A DNA stretch of 64,000 nt, taken from the NCBI RefSeq assembly GCF_002865645.1, contig NW_020194615.1, positions 62,001-126,000 on the forward strand, in the 5' to 3' direction. Every line of letters begins with the position of its first letter. Within the stretch, counting starts at the first letter, position 1. This DNA comes from Hyaloscypha bicolor E. Lineage: Eukaryota; Ascomycota; Leotiomycetes; Helotiales; Hyaloscyphaceae. Made by a program: the position numbers and the translations under genes. Shown here one piece after another: positions 57,173 through 64,000 of this stretch. The notes under the pieces are model-generated. The model saw nothing but the letters and a program-made list of their open reading frames with translations, searched no databases and was not told the DNA's origin.

Positions 57173-58333
57173 GCTGACTGCCAATAACTATTTTCCTCTT
57201 ACGTCCTTGCGCTCAGCCGGTCTGCTGCGGTGAAGTGGCGTACCAAGGCTTGGATGTGCCTTGGAGGAGCTTGATCGTGGCCGAGTCGGGGCGCTTCAAG
57301 ACGAGGCTGAGAGATGAATCGAGTCTGCGCAGAGCGGAGATCTAAATGTGCGGTGGCACCTAGTCTCATTAGCGCAAGCCCCCTTCGTAGAATCTGCGAC
57401 CTTATGGTTAGTATGTCTGAATATAGGGCGGTCGTTGTTGTTCGATGAAGGTAGTTAAGTTAAAGAGTATCAATCTACCTTGTGCCCCGCTATTTTAGTG
57501 CAGTAAGGTTACTCGGCAGGGTTTGTCCGCTCGCACGTGATCGGCTGAACACCAAGGTAATTTCAACCTCACTCCATTATTTACTTCTCTCCTTGCCATC
57601 TTCACAAATCCATCTCACCTCATCCAAGCAAGTGCCGACATCTACAATCAACAAATTGCTATTCGAGATTACCATTTAGCAATGCACCGCTCGGTTAGAG
57701 CTCATATTTTCTCGCGATGCCATTCCTGGGCTCCCAACCACTGCAGCCTTCATCCTTTCGCGGCGTCTCACATTGCCAAATTAGAGACACGGAAAGTCTC
57801 TTATCGATCGCCGCTAGCTTTTTTCTTTACGCAATCCAACAAACAGAGTCGAATCTTGAAAAGTTCACTGGGGTGGTTTGAAAGCTCCTCTAGATGTGGC
57901 CGTTTTCGGAAGTGTCACGTGATCGTTCGCATTCTCCGACACGCACCTCAACAATATGATGAATGCATCAACGTCGACATGTTTTCGAACAATGCTCATC
58001 CACAAAATACGGTGTCAAACTCGAGAATTGCACAAGTGTTCATAAACTCGTTCTCGGCGATTTAGATGCAGCTACAGAGGTGCAGCGCTGAATCTAGAAG
58101 TCTGGAAATGCATGCGCTCAGTGGATGGTTCTTTGATGGAGCTTCTCAGAACGGTTCTAGTAACCTTCTTTACACCATGGACTCTTCACACATATAACAA
58201 AGGTCGTTCTCCTTTTCTTTGAGCATTGCCTCTATGCATGTTCATAACTCCATAATTTCGAGTTCTTTCTTTGCTTAACATCACCATTTCCTGCTTCAAT
58301 TCAGCAGAGAAGCCTTGTATCAAGCACGACATC
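57173..58333. promoter_or_regulatory. Divergent 1.16-kb intergenic region, F-box gene / GT2 gene
   Basis: Contains TCACGTGA at 57,915-57,922 and CACGTGA near 57,535. A plus-strand open frame at 57,682-58,065 has no family character; I treat it as non-coding. The reading frame of the GT2 gene is open from 58,271, but its first ATG is at 58,334. Confidence 0.4.
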
Positions 58334-61300
58334 ATGGATGACATCAATTACCCTCAAAGTTACGTTCCCCGACTAAACAACACTTCCATCCTCGACTTCG
58401 AGAACTCGCTCGTCAATATCATTTACACCACAGCACCAAATCAGGTTGTTGGAATCCTAAGAATAATTGGATATCTCATCATCACTGCCTTGGATGTTAT
58501 TTTCACTTTGAAGGGGGTAGCTGTAGTGATTGCGATCCTTGCATACCTGTTTCTCTACGGACTCCCAGCCGTTTTCGCAAGGATTTGGAACAAGTTCGGC
58601 ACACAGTACTTTGAAGGCAGATTTAATGTACCGGAATTGCCACCAGTTACACCCGATTCGGCACCACTCGATGTACCAATTAGGCCAACTTCTGCGCCCG
58701 CCACTGCCACCGAGTTTGTATTCCCAGATCCAGAAACTCCTCCCAGGAGGTCTTCGTGGCCTTTCAGAATATTGTCTTTGCCAATCTCTCCCAGCCGTTG
58801 GACATTCAAATTTTCTCCGTTCTTTCCTTCCGCGCCTCCGTCCACAGCAATAGCAACGCCAACAAGTACCGAGCGGTCAGGCAGACAGCCAACGTTTAAG
58901 ACTCCACCTCAATCTCCCAAGCTCATCGTTGACGTAAATTCTACAGAGAACTCCTTCTCGAGTTCGAGTCATGGAAGGAAAACTCCTCCATCTGCCCAGA
59001 CAGCTCCTACAAGAACCTCTCCTCGCAGAGCAGCTGCAGCGAATAAAATTCCTCCAAGTATCGATACAGCTTCTGCGAAGACGTCGCCGCTGAAGAAGAC
59101 TTCTTCAAAGACTTCCGTCCCCGAAGCAGTTCCTGCCAAACAGTCTCCTCCAAAGACACCTCAAGCGAGCCCACCTCTATCTAGCGCATCGTTCTCTAGC
59201 GGGCGTTCCATCGAAATCTTCGCCGTTGCAGACAACACATCTGTATCCACCGTGTCATCAGCCGGAGACCTCACCGTTCCATACAGCAATGAGACCGTCA
59301 TTTCATACGGTGCTGAGACCGTCGTACCGTACAATATTGAGAATGAAGAAGACCATGTCAATTGGTTTTTGAAATTCAACGAACTTGTTGCTTCGACGAC
59401 CCGGAACTGGCTCCTAGCATTTGGTAAACGTTCGGTTTCGGCGATTTGGAATCACCCAGGCAAGGTAATCCTCATCGTGCTAGCGATTGCCTCCGTTTAT
59501 AGTTTTATCGACGCGGTTCCCAACATAGCGAACAGCGGCTCAGTGGCTTCGATTTTCGATGGCTTACGGCCCAGCAATGTCTTGCAACCAGTCAAAGATT
59601 ACGGTAGTTGCATTTTGAGCTATCTACGGTCTCTCACTGCTATGATTTTGAGTTACCCACTGTCTCTGATTAGCATCGTACTTAGGATCATTTTCAACCT
59701 CTTCGCGTCTCTCGCTGCTGTCCTCTTGGGCACTCCACATTACCTGGGGACTGTTATTTCCAGCGTTTTCGGGTCTTTCGCTATTGTAATCTTGGGTTTT
59801 ACACGATCTCTGGCTACAGTTATTTTCAACCCCTCCGAGACTTTCGCTACTGCCATCTTGGGATATCCACGATCGCTGGCTGCAATTATTTCCAACTTTC
59901 TCGGTTCTTTGGCAACCTGGGCCAATGCGATATTCTTCGGTCTTCTGATTCCCCTTATTACTCTTTTGTCATCATGGATTGTGGCAGTTCCAGCATTTCT
60001 TGCCGTCGCCGGCATCGCAGTCTTCCATCAAACCCTGTGGACAACCGGGTGTGGAGGGTTGTTAGTCACGTTGGCAGCAGTTTCTGCCTTCGGCTCCTTC
60101 AAGTTGTTGCCGTTGTTCATTTTAGCCCTCGCCGTTTCAGCTCTTACTTATTGGGGAAGCACTGTCTGCCTCAATTCGGCAGCAGTAACTGCACTTTCTC
60201 TAGTCGCTATTGCACTAGGGTCTTGGGCAACACAATCATGCATCAATTTCACGAAGAAAATATGTCCACATATTGCGGGATTGCCATTCTCTATCCTCAC
60301 CTGGCAGCCATTCTTCTGGGGGTCACTTCTCTGGATCGGACAATATTTCAATAATATCACCTTCCCAACTTGCCTTAAGTCTTTAAGTTTCTACAGACTA
60401 CTACAGATCAGAGGGTGGGGCTCAAATACCTGGTTTTGCGTCTTCATGTTGCTCGCTGTCTTTAAGGGCCTGAAGATTTTCGTTCACGTCGTATCATACT
60501 ATTTGTGGACGCGTCCGGTTCCTGCGCCAATAAATCCAACTATCACCCCCGAAGATGTTACAGTTATTGTCCCGACAGTGTGCTGTTTCGAGCAGGAATT
60601 CGTCGACTGCATTGATTCCATCCTCATCAACCAGCCAGCGAGAATCATCATCTCAGTGGTTGGACACGAGAAAAAAATACAAGCTATTCGAGTCTGCGAA
60701 AAAATCGACGCTCGAATCGAAGTCGTTTCCACCCCAGAGGCAAACAAGCGTACTCAGCTTCTCAAGGCTGTGCAGGGCGTCCGAACTCCCATCACAGTAT
60801 ACGCCGATGACCACGTCTTTTGGCCTCCAACTTTCCTCCGAAGTGCCCTCGCCCCCTTCGAAGACCCCATCGTCGGCCTGGCCGGGACCTCCAAGCGCGT
60901 CTGGCGGAACCGCAACCTCCCCTTCTGGGACAATTTCTTCAACTACATCGCCTGCATCTACCTGGAGCGGCACAATTTCGAGTGCACCGCAACCTACAAC
61001 ATCGACGGCGGGGTCTTCGTGGTCTCTGGCCGGACCGTACTACTTCGCACCTCAGCCCTGCATTCCCTCGAATACCGCACTGAGTTCCAGGATGAGTACT
61101 TCGTCGGCATTGGGCCCATGAAAGTCGACGACGATAACTTCAACACCCGCTTCATGGTCCGCCACGGCTACAGAACAGTCTTCCATAACGACCCCAGCGC
61201 CACAATAGAAACGACACTCGTCCACGGCACAGGCCAAATTACGAAATTTCGCGATCAACTCCTACGCTGGTCACGCACAACCTGGCGTTCAAATCTCAAA

Positions 61301-61639
61301 TCCCTGCTCACAGACCGCGCATGCTATCAACGCACACCATGGACCACATACGCGATGTTCATTTCCTCGTTTGTCAACTTCGCCCTCTTCTACGACTTGG
61401 GGTTGTATTGGAGTTTGAAGTGGTCAGGTGCCGGTCATATGTGTGCGTTTTGCATGGTGTTGGCACTGAGTAAGTTGATTAAGCCGCTGCCGCATTTGGC
61501 GAGGGAGTGGCAGGATTGGAAATGGGTTCCTATGGGAATTCTATTTGCGTATGCGCATAGTTTCATTAAGTTGTATTCGTTGTGGACGATTCGGGATGTG
61601 GCGTGGAGTGGGAGGAGTGGGATCAAGGCAACGGCTTAG
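58334..61639 (+). CDS. GT2-family polysaccharide synthase with a long repeat-bearing N-terminal extension
   Basis: Intronless, 1,101 residues. The catalytic part (about 730-1,090) is a processive family 2 glycosyltransferase: PEDVTVIVPTVCCFEQEF, YADDHVFWPP (first Asp pair about 825), YNIDGGVFVVSGRT, KVDDDNFN (Asp cluster about 932) and QLLRWSRTTWRSN (Q..RW, about 975), flanked by membrane helices. It resembles fungal Cps1/hyaluronan-synthase-like enzymes that make an extracellular or wall polysaccharide. The N-terminal 730 residues are unusual for the family. They include one helix near 60-75, a Pro/Ser/Thr-rich linker (about 100-300) and a second hydrophobic block (about 380-690) with tandem approximately 22-residue repeats. 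The product is unknown. Confidence 0.87.
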   Translation: MDDINYPQSYVPRLNNTSILDFENSLVNIIYTTAPNQVVGILRIIGYLIITALDVIFTLKGVAVVIAILAYLFLYGLPAVFARIWNKFGTQYFEGRFNVPELPPVTPDSAPLDVPIRPTSAPATATEFVFPDPETPPRRSSWPFRILSLPISPSRWTFKFSPFFPSAPPSTAIATPTSTERSGRQPTFKTPPQSPKLIVDVNSTENSFSSSSHGRKTPPSAQTAPTRTSPRRAAAANKIPPSIDTASAKTSPLKKTSSKTSVPEAVPAKQSPPKTPQASPPLSSASFSSGRSIEIFAVADNTSVSTVSSAGDLTVPYSNETVISYGAETVVPYNIENEEDHVNWFLKFNELVASTTRNWLLAFGKRSVSAIWNHPGKVILIVLAIASVYSFIDAVPNIANSGSVASIFDGLRPSNVLQPVKDYGSCILSYLRSLTAMILSYPLSLISIVLRIIFNLFASLAAVLLGTPHYLGTVISSVFGSFAIVILGFTRSLATVIFNPSETFATAILGYPRSLAAIISNFLGSLATWANAIFFGLLIPLITLLSSWIVAVPAFLAVAGIAVFHQTLWTTGCGGLLVTLAAVSAFGSFKLLPLFILALAVSALTYWGSTVCLNSAAVTALSLVAIALGSWATQSCINFTKKICPHIAGLPFSILTWQPFFWGSLLWIGQYFNNITFPTCLKSLSFYRLLQIRGWGSNTWFCVFMLLAVFKGLKIFVHVVSYYLWTRPVPAPINPTITPEDVTVIVPTVCCFEQEFVDCIDSILINQPARIIISVVGHEKKIQAIRVCEKIDARIEVVSTPEANKRTQLLKAVQGVRTPITVYADDHVFWPPTFLRSALAPFEDPIVGLAGTSKRVWRNRNLPFWDNFFNYIACIYLERHNFECTATYNIDGGVFVVSGRTVLLRTSALHSLEYRTEFQDEYFVGIGPMKVDDDNFNTRFMVRHGYRTVFHNDPSATIETTLVHGTGQITKFRDQLLRWSRTTWRSNLKSLLTDRACYQRTPWTTYAMFISSFVNFALFYDLGLYWSLKWSGAGHMCAFCMVLALSKLIKPLPHLAREWQDWKWVPMGILFAYAHSFIKLYSLWTIRDVAWSGRSGIKATA

Positions 61640-62315
61640 GGGGGGATTCACAGGGCGGGGTTGCACAGTATTGAGGTGCTTCGTAGAGTTGGTCGCCTGT
61701 GCATGTGCATGTGCTAGTTATGGTAATCTTAATTTATTAAGAAGAGCCCTGAGTTGGACTCATTTGAGTGAGAAGTGATGCGGTTCCCCTTTTTCATTCG
61801 CTTAAGTGTGACACGGTTGTCCTGAAGGAAGGTGAGCCGATTCACTTTCGTCTCAAGTCGATCAAGCGATAAGTCGAGTGGAAGGATTATTGCAGAGCCT
61901 TGGCCGTCGAGTTGTGATGTGCAATAAACACGTAATATACTGCCAGTGTTAAAGGATGGAGAGAAGTCTATTGAGGTGCACATAAAAATTGGGCCTCGCT
62001 TATTAAGCTGCGGCCCAAGGCGAGCCTGACATGATTCTTGTCTTAACTCTCCTTCGCAATCATTCCGGCCGATCTCTTCGGCTTTATACCAACACGGCCC
62101 TTGAAACTCATGCCCAGACGTATTCACTGTCGCCACGCAAGTGGTTTGAAGTCACGTGCTAGGTTACTGCAGCTTCCCGCTCACGTACAGCTCTGCCTTC
62201 TTTCTCCTTCCTTTTCTCTCCACCATTCCTCGACTTCTTTTCCAGATTAGACTCTCGCCCGCCACCTCTCCCTAGAACCGCCATATTCAACTATTTGCAA
62301 ACTAAGTCGCTCGAC
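61640..62315. other. Intergenic region with an unassigned antisense open frame
   Basis: 3' flank of the GT2 gene and promoter of the CCCH gene, with TCACGTGC at 62,152-62,159. On the minus strand, 62,136-61,729 is open for 135 codons without an ATG at its start. It reads protein-like in places (FMCTSIDFSPSFNTGSILRV, IILPLDLSLDRL). It could be a gene remnant or an exon, but I cannot identify it; resemblance to the CVNH lectin pattern is weak. Confidence 0.35.
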
Positions 62316-62479
62316 ATGGCTCCAGATCCATCCGCCTGCAAGAAGTGGCTCCAAGGAACGTGCAAACAAGGAGAGCAGTGTCGATATTCTCATGATAGCA
62401 AGCCAGCTTCATCCAAGAGTTTGTCACTACTTCTTCTTTCGTCCCTCAACTGCTTCTTCATAACTGGGGAGGATGCAAC
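62316..62479 (+). CDS. CCCH zinc-finger protein, 5' exon only (cut by a hAT element)
   Basis: Starts MAPDPSACKKWLQGTCKQGE and continues QCRYSHDSKPASSK: one zinc finger of form C-x7-C-x5-C-x3-H at residues 8-27, typical of fungal RNA-binding or makorin-like CCCH proteins. After PASSK the frame turns Leu/Ser-rich, which suggests an intron start (A|GTTTGT near 62,419) rather than coding. A hAT transposon begins at 62,480, so the rest of the gene, if any, lies beyond the right edge. Whether the transposon sits in an intron or breaks the gene cannot be told from this window. Confidence 0.65.
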
Positions 62480-64000
62480 CAGGCTTGGCAACGATACCTG
62501 AGGCATCGATACGGTATCGATACTGGATGGTATTACTCAGGTATTACTAATATCGATACGTATCGATACCGAATCGATTCTTACACCGCTTTCTACCCCG
62601 CACCCTTTAATTTTTACTCTCTTTGCTTCTCTCATCTCACATTACGATTCCATTTAGATTACACTCTCAAAATATCTTCTCTATCTAAACTAGACTCTTC
62701 CTTTTTAGCTTCCGCTTCAGCAGAATCAATTTCGACTTCCCAGAATCATACAAAATGGAGATCTCTTACTTGGGAGTACTATCATTCTCCCACTGAGGAG
62801 AACCAAGCTTATCTTTATTACGCTTATTATACTAATTCAGAAAAATCGCCATATAGTACTTCTATTACTCAGAATATGAAGAAGCACTTAAAAGGCTATT
62901 ACCAGATTATTATTGAGAAGGTTTTGAGCAAGAACCAAGTAGCAGTTAATTTATAATTAAAGCAATATTACTAATAAGCTACTGGAATGAGCGAGAGAGA
63001 GAAGCTTAATACCGAGATCCTGGAAGCCTATCTCAATAGCTTAATTATTACTAAAGCTTTGATTTTTCTTATTATTATACGGAATTTGTCTTATACTCTC
63101 GTTAAATAGCCAGAGTTCCATATCTTTTACTAATTACTAAACCGAGCTATTATAGGCAAAATTACGACTTCTTATTCAGGAATTACTAGCTTAATTAAAG
63201 AAGCTTAGAGAAAATATTAGGATACTATATAATAAGTACTTTAGGCTATACTTTCACTTATCTATATCTTTTTTAATATCTGGACTTCTCTAAATTAATA
63301 GCTTTTACTTATAATTTATAGCCACTTTACTATATATAATAAAAAGTAATAAAAGGCCCTTCTCGCTTTAAAAAAGGTTTCTGGCCATAGCTTAGAGGCT
63401 TAAATAATAGTTTTTTGGCTAATTCTTCAAAATTACGGTATTATTAATAAGTTTAGAGCTATTATAAGTAATAATACTTCTATAAATAATATTCTTTATT
63501 ATATGATTTAAAAGAAGCTAAAGGATATACTTGGCTTAAATTAGAAAACAAATTACTAGTATATTTACTATCTAGGCCATATTATTAATCTAATTATATA
63601 AGCCTTCTTATTTATGAATTAAGTTAGCTTAAAGAAGCTTAATTTACATAATAAGTAAGAGCAAGCTAAAGCCTTTAATATAATAGAGGCAATAAGGGCC
63701 TAATTCAGGCTAATAGGTTCTTTTAGCCAAGTATATAATATTATAATTTATATTTATAAATTAGCTAAAAGAATAAAGAAGTTCTATATATTTATAAGAA
63801 GGCTAATTCTAATAAATAATTATATAAGATAAAATAGCTAGTATAAGATACTTCTTATATTACTTAACTTATAGCCTATAATAGAAAGGTATTATTAAGA
63901 CTATAAGAAGAAGCTTAAGGAGAATATCTTGATTTCTAAAGATTAGAAAAAGCTTTATATAATTAAGAAGTTCTTTACTTCTTTTATATGAGCTATTCTT
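62480..64000 (+). mobile_element. hAT transposon, RIP-damaged, 5' portion
   Basis: The left end reads CAGGCTTGGCAACGATACC, a hAT-type terminus. The next 110 bp contain TATCGATA-type palindromes in tandem (about 62,500-62,580), likely subterminal transposase sites. From about 62,753 plus-strand frames give a transposase with RIP-type stops: a BED-finger-like region (TKWRSLTWEYYHS, ITQNMKKHLK), then LVK-PEFHIFY-LLNRAI, NIWTSLN, HFTIYNKK, KKVSGHSLEA, ILQNYGIINKFRAIISNNTS and YLGHIINLII-AFLF. The last matches the conserved CxGHIINLxxQAFL block of fungal hAT proteins, with the Cys now Tyr. The right end is outside the window. The expected 8-bp target copy would be GATGCAAC (62,472-62,479). Confidence 0.88.

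Noticed and set aside
57682..58065. Plus-strand frame of 127 codons upstream of the GT2 gene
   Set aside because: His/Arg/Ser-rich leader-like sequence with no recognisable family and no splice path into the GT2 gene.
1..64000. CRISPR arrays, bacterial operons, tRNA or rRNA genes
   Set aside because: Eukaryotic sequence with introns; I saw no spaced direct-repeat array, no cloverleaf with T-loop consensus, and no rRNA-like block.

Overview
The window looks like a filamentous ascomycete chromosome (Pezizomycotina; Leotiomycetes is a guess). Genes carry short GT-AG introns (about 45-140 nt, often with CTAAC or CTGAC branch sites). Gene content is typical of this group: EMC1, type II myosin, a Red1-like protein, fungal-only transcription factor, F-box and BTB families. 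The repeats are heavily TA-enriched, the footprint of repeat-induced point mutation (RIP). Exon boundaries were worked out by hand from splice signals and reading-frame continuity.

Layout. Positions 1-13,760 are an AT-rich, RIP-degraded block. Two full copies (530-4970 and 8745-13,210) of a 4.4-kb stop-riddled coding module follow approximately 0.35-0.4-kb direct repeats. Each of the first three repeat copies is followed by an 85-bp dyad. A third copy is reduced to about 130 nt of the module, then 2.2 kb of near-pure AT and a minisatellite. A gene island with normal base composition runs from 14,093 to 62,480. At 62,480 a RIP-damaged hAT transposon starts inside a CCCH zinc-finger gene and continues past the right edge.

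Genes, left to right: EMC1 (+), DUF1989 protein (+), tRNA threonylcarbamoyladenosine dehydratase (-), VOC/glyoxalase-fold protein (+), BTB/F-box-like protein (-), RNA 3'-phosphate cyclase (+), unidentified single-pass membrane protein (+), short-chain dehydrogenase (-), small membrane protein (-), Dabb-domain protein (+), PI-PLC-like protein (-), fungal transcription factor (-) holding a hAT MITE, unidentified secreted-type protein (-), kinase pseudogene (+), MFS transporter (-), Red1-type RNA-surveillance scaffold (-), type II myosin heavy chain (+), F-box protein (-), GT2 polysaccharide synthase (+) and the CCCH gene (+, partial). Most are housekeeping or dispersed fungal families. I see no metabolic cluster and no operon-like logic; neighbours are mostly divergent or convergent pairs.

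Most notable points: (1) a 750-bp hAT-type MITE with perfect 8-bp target duplications makes up almost all of an apparent intron of a transcription factor gene, and the flanking exons are in matching phase; (2) the left-hand repeats carry a dyad that can fold in two mutually exclusive ways around a TATA-like core and precede a coding module I cannot assign to any transposon class; (3) the GT2 synthase has a long N-terminal extension with tandem hydrophobic repeats.
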